Shown: positions 51,242 to 61,918, counted from the stretch's first letter. The stretch: 64,000 nucleotides of DNA from Bacteroidota bacterium (GCA_021789975.1 JAJYIT010000010.1:55044-119043); one strand, 5' to 3'. Notes: a model not told the origin generated them from the letters alone. Numbers and translations: made by a program.

Positions 51242-52258
51242 CTATTCGAAGTCCCGTTCGAAATACCGGCTTGCACCGGTACTTTCTTTCTTTTTCTTCT
51301 TTATCGCTTCTTGAATCTTCTGGTTGAATACTTCCGCGGCGTCGTAATCGTATGATCTCAGCAGATGATTCAGAGAGATTACTTCCGCGATGACGGTGAT
51401 ATTTTTCCCAGGCAGGATCGGCAACTTTACAAGCGGGATCTCAACACTCAGGATCGACACAAATTCATGATCGAGCCCTGTGCGTGTATATTCCTGGGAT
51501 GAATCCCATTCCTCCAGTTCGACAACGACCTCGATGCGCTTACGCTTCCTCACGGACCTTATGCCGAACACGCTTCGAACATCGATGATTCCGAGTCCGC
51601 GGACTTCCATGAAATGCTGAGCTATCTTCGAGCTCTTTCCGATGAGGAGATCCTCACCCTGCCTCGAAACGCTGACTGCATCGTCCGCGACAATCCGGTG
51701 TCCGCGCTCAACAAGATCCAGTGCAATTTCACTTTTGCCGATCCCGCTTCTTCCGACAAAGAGCAGCCCAATTCCGTAAACATCTACGAGCGAACCGTGT
51801 ATGACGGTGTTGGGAGCGAACACCTCGTCAAGATATTCACCGAGGAAATAAACAAGACGGGTCGTTTCGAACGTGCTTCTGAAGACTGATACTCCATGAT
51901 CGGTAATCAGGTCTATCAGTTCCTGTTCGATCTCGTTGCTGTTTGCTATCACGATACAAGGAATGTCGAACTGCAGTATAGTTTCGAGTGCGCGCCGACG
52001 GTCTTCAATCTTCAGCGAACTCAGGTAGCGCACCTCAGTGTTGCCGAAGAGCTGCACGCGGTTAAAGGAAAAGAGCTCGACATAGCCGGCGAGAGCGAGG
52101 CCCGGCCGGTGGACGTTCTTGTCGGTAATGAGCTTGGCGAAGCCGACATCGCCGTTGATCGGCTGCAGCTTTGTCTTCTCGCGCATTGCCTTGTAAAACT
52201 CGCCGACGCTGACGTCTTTGCGTCTTATTTCCTTCGTATCCCATATGCGTGAGGCCAT
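51242..52258 (-). CDS. hprK: HPr kinase/phosphorylase
   Basis: GIGLLFVGRSGIGKSEIALDLVERGHRIVADD; EVRGLGIIDVRSVFG. Confidence 0.96.
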   Translation of the reverse strand: MASRIWDTKEIRRKDVSVGEFYKAMREKTKLQPINGDVGFAKLITDKNVHRPGLALAGYVELFSFNRVQLFGNTEVRYLSSLKIEDRRRALETILQFDIPCIVIANSNEIEQELIDLITDHGVSVFRSTFETTRLVYFLGEYLDEVFAPNTVIHGSLVDVYGIGLLFVGRSGIGKSEIALDLVERGHRIVADDAVSVSRQGEDLLIGKSSKIAQHFMEVRGLGIIDVRSVFGIRSVRKRKRIEVVVELEEWDSSQEYTRTGLDHEFVSILSVEIPLVKLPILPGKNITVIAEVISLNHLLRSYDYDAAEVFNQKIQEAIKKKKKESTGASRYFERDFE

Positions 52259-52529
52259 GACAATGAAAATATATGAACAAAAAGGGGGAAAAACACCCTA
52301 GTTCAGAGTCAAAGAATGCGTAAAGATAATACGAATCGATACCGACTTGCCTGAAGGGAGGAAGGTCCTCGTCCGTTCGTCGAAACGGACCAGAATCTCA
52401 ACTGGAAGTCGGACTGCTTTCCATTTCAAAATTCTTTCCATTCATGGGAATCCATTTTTTCAGTGGAAATTCGTCCGCTGGCTTTTCGCCTTTACTACAG
52501 AAGATTAACCTCTCTCTCCCCTTTCACCA

Positions 52530-52557
52530 AGAAGCCCCGCATCTCTGCGGGGCTTCT
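52530..52557 (-). terminator. Rho-independent terminator after hpf
   Basis: AGAAGCCCCGCA-TCTC-TGCGGGGCTTCT, 12-bp perfect stem. Confidence 0.85.
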
Positions 52558-52566
52558 CGAATAACT

Positions 52567-52911
52567 TCACTGCGCTGTTTTCGCCAGTGCAGCCTCCTGA
52601 GGGGTTCTACCCTCATGCTTTATCTTCTGCTTGAATTTTACGAGCTGCGCCTCCAGCTTGTCTATCGCCTTGTCGACTGCCTTGAAGTAATCGTCGGTAG
52701 TCTCCGCAGCTTTTAAGATCTTGTTATGTACGAAAAGTTTTATCTCAACCATCTTATCTGTACCGTTAGGTTTGGAGTGCTCGTTCAGGAATACCACGTC
52801 GCAGTGCACGACTCCATCGAAGAATCTGTTTAACTTCGTGACCTTTTGCTCTGCGTAAGTTCTCAGAGCCGGGTCTGCCTTGAAATGGCGGGAAGTGATG
52901 CTGATGTTCAT
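52567..52911 (-). CDS. hpf: Ribosome hibernation-promoting factor (short HPF/RaiA family)
   Basis: MNISITSRHFKADPALRTYAEQKVTKLNRFFDGV; start set at MNISIT. Confidence 0.93.
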   Translation of the reverse strand: MNISITSRHFKADPALRTYAEQKVTKLNRFFDGVVHCDVVFLNEHSKPNGTDKMVEIKLFVHNKILKAAETTDDYFKAVDKAIDKLEAQLVKFKQKIKHEGRTPQEAALAKTAQ

Positions 52912-52972
52912 AAGATTCCTCCTAGTTTTTAGTTTTTGGACACGCGTCCGGACGGCAAAATCATCGGTCGGC

Positions 52973-53932
52973 TCACCTTGGCTCCGACTGAGGCTTCGTC
53001 GCACGTGTTTGCATATTTTCTCTCGGATGAGCATTCCTATATACCTTCTTCAGTTGTTCAATTGAAAGGTGAGTGTAAATCTGGGTTGTCGAAAGGCTCT
53101 CGTGACCGAGAAGTTGGCGAACCGCCTCGAGGTCTGCACCATGGTTCAGCAGGTGTGTAGCGAAAGAATGCCTCAACGTGTGAGGACCTTTCCGCTCGAC
53201 ATCCGAGACTTTCGCGATCCTCCTCGACACAACCCTGTAAACGGAAGCGGTAATCATCCTCTTTCCGTTAGACGCCAGGAAAAGTGCCGGAGTCTCGACA
53301 TTTTCAGGCAATAGCTCATCTCTGACTTTCAGGTATTCTCTTACTGCAGTTGTAGACCCGGCAGTCATCGGTACTATTCTCTCCTTCCTCCTTTTTCCAA
53401 GCACTCTGACCAGCCGGTTGTCATAATCGAGATCGGTGATGTTCAGCCCGCACAACTCGCTCACGCGCATACCGGTCCCGTAAAGTAGTTCCATTATCGC
53501 ATTGTCGCGAAAATCTTTTGCACCGGAAGTCGGAAGGCGCAGTATCTTCTCAACCGATTCCTCTTCCACGAACACGGGGATCGGTTTCTTCGCCTTCGGC
53601 GTTCCGACGAAACCAGTAAAATCGCGGGCTGTATACTCAAACTTTGCAAGATATTTTGAAAACGATCTGACGGCGGACAGCTTCTTCCGGACGGTCTGCC
53701 TGTCGTTCCCCCGTTTGTCAAGCTCGACAAGAAACGCGCGGACTCCGTCCTCTCCCAACGACTCTAATTTACCTGCATCTATCGCTGTACCATCATAATA
53801 TTCCGCCAGGAAAGCCTGGAATTCCCTTAATGATTGCTCGTAAGTTGAGATTGTTTTTGCAGATGCCCCCCTTTCCTTTCTCAAATAGTCAAGGAAAGAA
53901 ACCACCATATCTACTGCGGAGAGTCCTCCCAT
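52973..53932 (-). CDS. Tyrosine recombinase XerC/XerD-like
   Basis: LLYGTGMRVSELCGL, HTLRHSFATHLLNHGADLEAVRQLLGHESLSTTQIYTH. Confidence 0.94.
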   Translation of the reverse strand: MGGLSAVDMVVSFLDYLRKERGASAKTISTYEQSLREFQAFLAEYYDGTAIDAGKLESLGEDGVRAFLVELDKRGNDRQTVRKKLSAVRSFSKYLAKFEYTARDFTGFVGTPKAKKPIPVFVEEESVEKILRLPTSGAKDFRDNAIMELLYGTGMRVSELCGLNITDLDYDNRLVRVLGKRRKERIVPMTAGSTTAVREYLKVRDELLPENVETPALFLASNGKRMITASVYRVVSRRIAKVSDVERKGPHTLRHSFATHLLNHGADLEAVRQLLGHESLSTTQIYTHLSIEQLKKVYRNAHPRENMQTRATKPQSEPR

Positions 53933-54016
53933 CTCCTCACATTTCCCTTCCTGCGGACTCAACCCTAACAGTCCTCTTATTTTCTTAATTTCTTACGTTG
54001 TCAACTTATTCTATTT

Positions 54017-56410
54017 TCACTTCGCAGCGACTTCGACGTTGCCGCTTCCTCCACCCGAAGAGTCGGTCTTGCTTTCAGCCGAGACCTCCTGGGGGGAGAA
54101 CTCGCTCTCACACTTCGGACACTTGTAATAATTTCCCTTCGCCTTCGAGTATTTTTGAAGCAGGAAGGGCGAATCACCGAGCGGACACGGCAAGTTAACC
54201 GGCTTATCCCAAGTGGCAAATTTACAGTTGGGGTAGTTCGTGCAGCCGTAGAAAATTCTCTTCTTCCGGGTGAATCGCTGTGCAAGCTCACCTTTGTCAC
54301 ACTCGGGACACTTGACGCCTGTGGTTATGCTCTTTGTGTATTTGCAGTTGGGATAATTCGAGCAGCCTATAAATTTTCCAAATCTGCTGTTCTTATAGAT
54401 GAGATCGTTGCCGCACTCCGGGCACTTGTCTCCCGTCGGCTTGTTGTTGTCATCGTGTGCGTCGATCGGTTTGGTGTTCTTGCATTCCGGGTATTTGCTG
54501 CATGCCAGGAATCTTCCCCTGCGACTCCACTTAATCACCATCGGTGCACTGCAGACATCGCAGTTCACCTGCTGGCCATCGACGTTCGATTTTATCTCTT
54601 CGATTTTTCCTTCCACCCGCTGGACCGCGATATTGAAAGGATCGTAGAACTCATTCATTACATCGAGGTATTTTTTGTGTCCGCTCGCGATTTCATCGAG
54701 CTCAGTTTCCATGCCTGCAGTGAATTCGACATTGAAGAACTCTGGCAGGTTCGAAGCGAGAAGTTTATTGACGTTCATGCCGAGGTCGGTCGCATAAAGT
54801 CTTCGTTCTTTCAACTCGACGTAGCCTCTGTCCTCGATTGTGGAGACGATTGAAGAGTAAGTGCTCGGCCTTCCGATTCCGAGCGATTCAAGTTCTTTCA
54901 CGAGGCTGCTTTCCGAATAACGCGCAGGAGGCTTTGTTGAGTGCTGTCGCGTCAGGATGTCTTCAAGTCCAAGGTGCTCGCCTTCTTTAAGAGACGGCGG
55001 CAATTTGAATTTTTCCAGTTCGTCGCTGTCTTCGTCAGTTTTGGAAAGATCGGCGTCCTCAGCGGTAATATCGTACACCTGGAGAAAGCCCGGAAACTTA
55101 ACGTGAGAGTCGGACGCCCTGAAAACAAAGTGCCCGTCCGGATTTTCTACACCGTCGTTGTTCTGCCTCCCATCTATCGAAACGGTGATCTGGTCATACA
55201 CTGCCGGATTCATCTGGGATGCAATGAATCTCTTCCATATAAGATCGTACAGCAAGAACATTTCTCGTTGGAGATGCTTCTTGACTTCCTGAGGCTGGTA
55301 TTCGAGGTGAGTCGGACGGATTGCTTCGTGGGCGTCCTGAGAGGCCTTCCCCTTCTTGAAGTGACGTGCCTCTTTCGGAAGAAACTCGTTCCCGAATTCG
55401 CTTTTGATATAATTTCTCGCGGCGGCTATCGCTTCTTCGCTTATTCGCGTGGAATCTGTACGCATATAAGTGATAAGACCGACTCTTCCTTCCGGTCCGA
55501 GGTCCACGCCTTCGTAAAGCTGCTGAGCGAGGATCATCGTTCGTTTTGGAGAAAAGCCCAGCCTGGTTGACGCGGCCTGCTGCAAAGTGCTCGTTATGAA
55601 CGGAGGTGACGGGTTTCTTTTCTGCTCCTTCCTTGTAATGGAAGATACGGCGTACGCGGCAGATCGTATGTCCGCAGCAAGCTTCTCTGCCTGTTCCTGC
55701 TTCTCTATGAAGAATTCCCGTCCTTCGGCTTTGCCGTTTGCGCTCCCCTCGGGATCCTTAAGTGTCTTGTCTCCAATTGAATAGAGTTTGGCCTCAAATT
55801 GCTCATCGCGGTCCGTCTTGAAAAGTCCGAGCACGGACCAGTATTCAATCGGTGCAAAATTCTTAATTTCCTCTTCTCTTTCACATACCAGCTTGAGGGC
55901 GACCGACTGAACTCTCCCGGCTGAGAGCCCCGGGTAGACAGCCTTCCAAATCAACGGGCTCACCTTGTAGCCGACCAGCCTGTCCATAACGCGTCGTGCC
56001 TGTTGTGCGTAGACAAGGTGCGAGTCGATCTTCAGCGGTTTCTCCATGGCCTTTGAGACACCGGACTGCGTTATCTCGTTGAAGAGTACTCGGTACACTT
56101 TGCCGCTGTCCTGCTTCAGCTCTTCTGCGATGTGTTCCGCAATGGCCTCACCCTCGCGATCAGGGTCGGTCGCGATATATACTTCCTGTGCCTTCCCGGA
56201 GAGGTCCTTCAACCTTTTGATGACTTCGCTCTTTCCCCGGATGGTCTTGTATTCGGGCACAAAACCGTGCTCGACATCGACGCCTAATTTGCTCTTAGGC
56301 AAATCTTTTATATGTCCAACGGAGGCTTCCACAACGAAATCACTACCGAGGTATCGGTTTATTGTCTTTGCCTTTGCAGGCGATTCTACGATTACTAGTT
56401 TTTTTGACAT
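54017..56410 (-). CDS. topA: DNA topoisomerase I
   Basis: TOPRIM KLVIVESPAKAKTINRYLG, GLITYMRTDSTRIS; four C4 zinc-finger-like repeats. Confidence 0.98.
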   Translation of the reverse strand: MSKKLVIVESPAKAKTINRYLGSDFVVEASVGHIKDLPKSKLGVDVEHGFVPEYKTIRGKSEVIKRLKDLSGKAQEVYIATDPDREGEAIAEHIAEELKQDSGKVYRVLFNEITQSGVSKAMEKPLKIDSHLVYAQQARRVMDRLVGYKVSPLIWKAVYPGLSAGRVQSVALKLVCEREEEIKNFAPIEYWSVLGLFKTDRDEQFEAKLYSIGDKTLKDPEGSANGKAEGREFFIEKQEQAEKLAADIRSAAYAVSSITRKEQKRNPSPPFITSTLQQAASTRLGFSPKRTMILAQQLYEGVDLGPEGRVGLITYMRTDSTRISEEAIAAARNYIKSEFGNEFLPKEARHFKKGKASQDAHEAIRPTHLEYQPQEVKKHLQREMFLLYDLIWKRFIASQMNPAVYDQITVSIDGRQNNDGVENPDGHFVFRASDSHVKFPGFLQVYDITAEDADLSKTDEDSDELEKFKLPPSLKEGEHLGLEDILTRQHSTKPPARYSESSLVKELESLGIGRPSTYSSIVSTIEDRGYVELKERRLYATDLGMNVNKLLASNLPEFFNVEFTAGMETELDEIASGHKKYLDVMNEFYDPFNIAVQRVEGKIEEIKSNVDGQQVNCDVCSAPMVIKWSRRGRFLACSKYPECKNTKPIDAHDDNNKPTGDKCPECGNDLIYKNSRFGKFIGCSNYPNCKYTKSITTGVKCPECDKGELAQRFTRKKRIFYGCTNYPNCKFATWDKPVNLPCPLGDSPFLLQKYSKAKGNYYKCPKCESEFSPQEVSAESKTDSSGGGSGNVEVAAK

Positions 56411-56446
56411 CTCAACTTATTTCAGTTTATGCAGGGGGACCTTTTC

Positions 56447-56562
56447 AAACACTAATATCACGAATGACTCCAATCTTCCCAATGGTACGTATCAAAGTTG
56501 CGATTCCTGACCATTCGGACTGAATATTGACAAGATATTTGTGATTCGTGTTCAAATTTTTC
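56447..56562. repeat. CACGAAT-type imperfect palindromic repeat
   Basis: AAACACTAATATCACGAATGA opposed to ATATTTGTGATTCGTGTTCAAAT. Confidence 0.55.
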
Positions 56563-56579
56563 TCTAAACGGTCCACCGC

Positions 56580-57035
56580 TCAATTTATCGTGTCGGAACT
56601 GTTGAGCATCACACGACTGCCTGGTTTTCCGGGCGAGTTATACTCAAACAGAACGCTTGCGACTATGGATTTCACCTCATTGCGGTCGATGACATTGAGG
56701 CCAGACATGAGGGAGCGCTCGATAATGTTCTCCATGTCAAGCTGGTCGATCAAACCGAGTTCGTACATCTCCGTTAAAAAGCCTCTGGCGTCTTTCGTAA
56801 TAATCTGTCTTTCGGCCTCATGAAATATCCGATAGGATTTTACACGACGCCGTTTGAAGCGCTTCAACGGTTCACGCAAGTTCATCTTGTCGTAAATCCA
56901 GCTGAGGGCGGTAGAGATCTCCGATTGGCTATAGCCGCTTTCTGCCAGTTTCGACACGTCGACCTTCGATATGTCTCGCGTCTGCCTGATCTCTTTCATC
57001 AGGAATACTATCAGTTCGACGATTTTTTCCTGCAT
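56580..57035 (-). CDS. DUF494 (Smg-like) family protein
   Basis: MQEKIVELIVFLMKEI; SEISTALSWI; downstream of ybeY and upstream of topA in operon orientation. Confidence 0.8.
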   Translation of the reverse strand: MQEKIVELIVFLMKEIRQTRDISKVDVSKLAESGYSQSEISTALSWIYDKMNLREPLKRFKRRRVKSYRIFHEAERQIITKDARGFLTEMYELGLIDQLDMENIIERSLMSGLNVIDRNEVKSIVASVLFEYNSPGKPGSRVMLNSSDTIN

Positions 57036-57085
57036 ATCTTTATAGTCCTTAAAACAAATATAGGTTTAAAAATTCCAAAGTCAAG

Positions 57086-57514
57086 TTACCGACTGCTCCG
57101 CCTGGAATAAAACCGTTCAATAAACTCGTTTTCGCGCCTTCTCATACGGAGTTTTTGGGAGCGAGTCCCGTCCTCCCACCCTGCCAAGTGAAGGACTCCG
57201 TGGATAATGAGTCGTAACAACTCTCTCTGGAGTGTGGTTTTATAACGTCTTGCCTGAACCCTTGCGCGATCGAGACTAACGTAAACCTCACCTTCAATCG
57301 TTCCATTCTCACCGAGGTCGAAAGAGATTACGTCAGTCCTGTAATTGTGTTTTAGAAACCTCTTGTTGACTTCCAGAAGATAAGCATCGTTAACGAGGAC
57401 AAGATCGATCGATTCCGCGTTCCTGCTTTCATCGCTCAGTATCCCTCTCACCAGCGACGCAACGCCCGTCAGCCTGGGTGCGTTCTTCAAAATTGTATAT
57501 GCTCTAACCTTCAC
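57086..57514 (-). CDS. ybeY: Endoribonuclease YbeY
   Basis: LNKRFLKHNYRTDVISFDLGE and HGVLHLAGWED (H-x3-H-type metal site). Confidence 0.93.
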   Translation of the reverse strand: MKVRAYTILKNAPRLTGVASLVRGILSDESRNAESIDLVLVNDAYLLEVNKRFLKHNYRTDVISFDLGENGTIEGEVYVSLDRARVQARRYKTTLQRELLRLIIHGVLHLAGWEDGTRSQKLRMRRRENEFIERFYSRRSSR

Positions 57515-57996
57515 TTCCGGCCAGTCCGGACAGATGTCCTGGCTGTTCCTGTCTTCTCCCTCTTTGGTGAAAGCTTCGTCTCTGCCAGAGAAAGTGCGAT
57601 GCTACTCAACATCACTTCGGGTCCGAACCTTGTGAAGTCACCCGAGAGAACGCTCTTATCAACGTTCGCATACAAGGAACAGCCTGCCTCGCGCTCGACG
57701 ATCAAACCGCTGATCTTGCCGTCTGCTTCAGAATAGAAAGTGACTTCGCCAAGCATCTCCGATGCAAGATATCCTGTACACTGATGAAGCTGAAGATGAG
57801 AGTTGATGGTGTAGACCGAGACGAGAGTCCCTTTCTGCTTTCCGGTTCTAAGCGAAGGATAAATTTCCAGAGAAAGTTTCCTTTTCGACTTCTCATCGTA
57901 TAGGTCGAAGCGGTAAAAATTCCCGCGTTTCGCCGCTTTCGCTTTCAGCACGCTGCCGATATTGTCGATGTCTTTGGTCCTAAATTCAAAACTCAT
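57511..57996 (-). CDS. Hypothetical protein
   Basis: Open frame overlapping ybeY start by 4 nt. Confidence 0.6.
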   Translation of the reverse strand: MSFEFRTKDIDNIGSVLKAKAAKRGNFYRFDLYDEKSKRKLSLEIYPSLRTGKQKGTLVSVYTINSHLQLHQCTGYLASEMLGEVTFYSEADGKISGLIVEREAGCSLYANVDKSVLSGDFTRFGPEVMLSSIALSLAETKLSPKREKTGTARTSVRTGRK

Positions 57997-58024
57997 CTTG
58001 GTTCCTAAAAAGTATCGAAAAAGA

Positions 58025-58063
58025 GAAACCCGATGTTTCTCATCAACGCTGACATCGGGTTTC
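58025..58063 (-). terminator. Hairpin after the cold-shock gene
   Basis: GAAACCCGATGT-N15-ACATCGGGTTTC, 12-bp perfect stem. Confidence 0.75.
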
Positions 58064-58095
58064 CCAAAGTACTCACCGTGAGAAATTTCTCAATC

Positions 58096-58299
58096 TTACT
58101 TCACGGTAACGTTGACGGCCTTAAGGCCCCTTGATCCTTCCACTATCTCAAATTCGACCTCGACTCCTTTATCAAGGGTCTTATATTGCTTGTCGGACTT
58201 GATATCGCTATAGTGGACAAACACATCCTCACCATTATCCTGTTCAATGAAGCCGAAACCTTTTTTCCCATCGAACCACTTCACTTTACCATTTGGCAT
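58096..58299 (-). CDS. Cold-shock protein
   Basis: [30 protein letters not shown]. Confidence 0.97.
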   Translation of the reverse strand: MPNGKVKWFDGKKGFGFIEQDNGEDVFVHYSDIKSDKQYKTLDKGVEVEFEIVEGSRGLKAVNVTVK

Positions 58300-58872
58300 A
58301 AATACCTCCTCCTAAGGTGTAGCTGTTCCGGCGATCGGGTTTTGGACGGACCACTCATATCTATCGACAATTTCCAGATCGCCATCGCCGCTTGGTGTCC
58401 GCCCAAATCTAGACTCCTGTGGGTTCGGCACAATTCCCGCAAAAAAACAGCCGCTTGTGCCGGTCATGGTTAGGAAAGTCATGGAAGAATCCCAAATACC
58501 CCCGTCAGACAATATGTACGCACATTTTTATGCAAATTTCACGTTAATTTAGTCTGAGCGGAGGTGAATGTCAAGAAAAGGAATGCGCGAGTAGTGGGCT
58601 ACTTTGGCTTAGGAAAGAACTTACCACTGAGCCGTTGGCTCATCAGCCTCTGGCTGAGAATCGGACAAATTCTGTTTTCGCAATTCGAACCTGTCTACCC
58701 GGCAGGCAGGCAGGTCACACGAATCGTATCTCCAACACCTGTCTGCCGGGCATGCCCGCTCAAGCGCGATTGCTCCTATTGGAGTCCGGCAATGCCGCCA
58801 CAGTGTATTCTCTACGCTTGCATTTCCTACAGCCCCTCAATAATTTCATACCAATAACCGTTAGGGTATGTA

Positions 58873-61797
58873 GTGGAACAAGCACACAAAGCTGTAAAGA
58901 AACTGGCAGAAGATTTCAGGGTTCATGAGCCGGATTAACTTTCTCCGAATTACCAGGAGTCTCACGTCCGCCAGGACTTCATAGATAAATTCTTCGCCGC
59001 GCTCGGCTGGGACGTAACCCACGAACGCCAGAAGAATCCTCATGAATACGAAGTCCGGATCGAGAACAAAGTCGTCGGCGGTAAGACTCAGCAGCGAGCC
59101 GACTACGCCTTCTTCCTCGCACCGAACTTCCGCGATCCGAAATTCTTCGTCGAAGCGAAGAAGCCTGCACGCCAGCTGAGGAACGCCGACTTCTTTTACC
59201 AGACGATTCGCTACGGATGGAACGGGAATACGCCGCTCGCCATCCTCACAGACTTTGAAGAGTTCTACGTAATCGATTGCCGCCTGAAGCCAAATATAAA
59301 GGATGCACTCGACAGAGAAATAAAGTCGTTCCACTATACCGATTACGCCGACGAGGAGAAATTCAAATGGATATACTGGCTCTTCTCGCACGAGGCGGTT
59401 GCTGCCGGGTCGATAGACAAATTCGTTGCCGACAGACTTTCCAAACCTAAAGGGAAGGCCGTTCGAGGCGCAACGAAGTCGCAGCCTGTCGATGAAGTCT
59501 TTCTTGCTGAGCTTGACGGCTACCGTGAAAGCCTCGCGAAGGGTTTCAAGAAATCGAACCAGGAATTGCAGGGCGAAGAGCTGACGGAGGCGGTCCAGCG
59601 AACCATCGACAGACTCGTGTTCATCAGGTTCCTTGAAGATAAGCTGATCGAAGAGAAGGAAATCGCGAACTTCATAGACAGGCAGATGGCGTGGGATCTC
59701 TTCGCCTCTTACTGCAAGAAACTTGAGCCCCGGTATAACGGACTGATCTTCAAGCCCCATCCGGTCATTGACAGCGAGAAGTTCAATGCGCCTGACGAAA
59801 AAATCTTTCGCGAGATTTGCGAAGGACTCGCCGGGCGGGAGTCGCCGTACAACTTCGACCAGATTCCGATTTCGATATTAGGAAGCATCTACGAGCGGTT
59901 CCTCGGCAAAGTGGTACACGCGACGGCGAAACAGGCGAAGGTCGAAGACAAGCCTGAGGTGAGGAAGGCGGGAGGAGTCTATTACACGCCCGACTACATC
60001 GTCAGGTACATTGTAAAGGAGACCGTCGGAAAGCTCATCGAGGGTAGGAGTCCCGAAGAGATTTCCAAGATGGCATTTGCCGACATTGCCTGCGGCTCAG
60101 GCTCGTTCCTCATCGAAGTATATGATACGCTCCTGAAGTATCACGAGCGGTATTACGCCGAGCATCCTGACAAAACGAAGAAGGGCGACACAGACCAGCG
60201 CGACGGGCGAAAAGTTTTGTCTCTGAAAAAGCGGCAGGAGATATTAGTCAACAATATTTACGGAGTTGACATCGACTACCAGGCAACGGAGGTCACGCAG
60301 CTTTCGCTTTACCTGAAGCTCCTCGAAGACGTCACGACGAACGAGGCGTTCCAGTTCTCGCTCCTGAAGGAAAAGATACTTCCGAACTTGAACAGGAACA
60401 TCGTCTGTGGGGATTCGCTCATAGGCACGGCCATCGTGGATGGCGACCTCTTCGCCAGCGTTGACGAAAGCAAGTTGAAGCCGATGAACTTCGAGGATGC
60501 GTTCCCCGAAGTGATGAAGCCCCGCCAGAAAGATGGCGGGCGGGGTGGTGGGTTCGATGCGGTGGTGGGGAATCCACCTTGGATAGATATAAAAGGGATA
60601 GATCCTAAAATCGTTGACTACTATTTCAAGGTCTACTCCACTGTTAAAAATAGAATGAATGTGTACGCCGTGTTTTTGCAGAGAGGGCTTTCGTTATTGA
60701 GACGTAGTGGAAAGATGGGCTATATCACACCAAGTTCATATACCACCCAGTCCTCTTATGCGAAACTAAGAAGGCTGATTCTGAAAGAACACAATGTTCT
60801 CGATTTAGTGCGACTTCCAGATTATGTATTCAAAGGTGTCGTTGCCGAAACGATCGTCTCAATTATGGAGGGAGAGAAGTCTCAAGAGAACCAAGTAAGG
60901 GTTTCGGTTTATGAGGCTACTGCGAAAATTGATAGGGTAGATTCAGGTTTGTTGCACACGACCATGTTAATACCACAGTCATCTTGGGAAGCCGATTCGG
61001 ACTGCAAGATGAACCTCTTTGCTGACGAGAACAGTCGGAAGCTTATTGAGAACATCGCGGAAGGAAGGAACAAGCTGATTGAGCTATGTGACTTTTCTCT
61101 TGGGCTCACCCCATACGACAAATACAAAGGGCATACAAAAAGACAAATTGAAGATAGAGTGTTCCATTCGATGTCGAAGAAAAACAGCACGTTCAAACCT
61201 CTTCTTTCAGGCGAGAATATAACGCGCTACTATGTCAAGTGGGATGGTAAGGAGTGGATTAGCTACGGAGACTGGCTCGGTGCACCAAGGGAACAACGCT
61301 TCTTCACCGACGAAAGGATCTTGGTTCGGCAAATTGTGAGTGGTACACCGCTCAAGATATATGCGGGATATACCAAAGAGGAACTATATAATACTCAAAT
61401 AGCCTTTAACATACTTTTGCGTAAAGGCACTAATTTGTCTATCAAGTATATCCTGGCTATTCTGAATTCATCGTTAATGAACTTCTATCACAGGAGCCGC
61501 TATCTGGATCAGAGTAAGAATGTCTTTCAAAAGATTCTAATTGAGAACGCTAAGCAATTCCCGATTGCGTATGTTGACAAAACTTGCCACGACCACATTG
61601 TCCAACTTGTCGAGAGGATGTTGGCGGCGAAGGAGGAGTTGAGCAAAGCCAAAACGGAAGCGGAGATGACTCGTCTTGAGTGCGAGTGCGAAGCTCTGGA
61701 CCGTCAGATCGATCAGTGCGTGTACCAGCTTGCAGTTTATCCCGCCCATGGCGGTAGGCTGACAGAGGAGGAGATAAAAGTGGTGGAAAAGGTCTGA
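58873..61797 (+). pseudogene. Type IIG-like restriction-methylation enzyme with in-frame TAA at 58936-58938 (possibly pseudogene; ORF track starts only at 59566)
   Basis: Continuous frame on both sides of the stop: VEQAHKAVKKLAEDFRVHEPD*LSPNYQESHVRQDFIDKFFAALGWDVTHERQKNPHEYEV...ADYAFFLAPNFRDPKFFVEAKKP; MTase motifs IACGSGSFLIEVYD and GNPPW. Confidence 0.85.
60520..60552 (+). repeat. GC-rich palindromic repeat inside the R-M coding frame
   Basis: CCCCGCCAGAAAGATGGCGGGCGGGG in frame, encoding PRQKDGGRGGG before FDAVVGNPPW. Confidence 0.6.
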
Positions 61798-61918
61798 ACC
61801 ATGATTCGTAGGATTAAAGGATGACGTGATTAGAACAGCCATCATGGGAATCGTTAAATCAGGAAAATCATGGTTTGAACAATGGAGGAGATGAAGGTGG
61901 TGGAGCGGAAATTAAGAG

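Noticed and set aside
54155-54853. 232-aa plus-strand ORF
   Set aside because: Antisense shadow of the topA zinc-finger region
58861-59760. 299-aa minus-strand ORF
   Set aside because: Antisense to the N-terminal R-M coding sequence, which has clear homology-like sense on the plus strand; a shadow ORF
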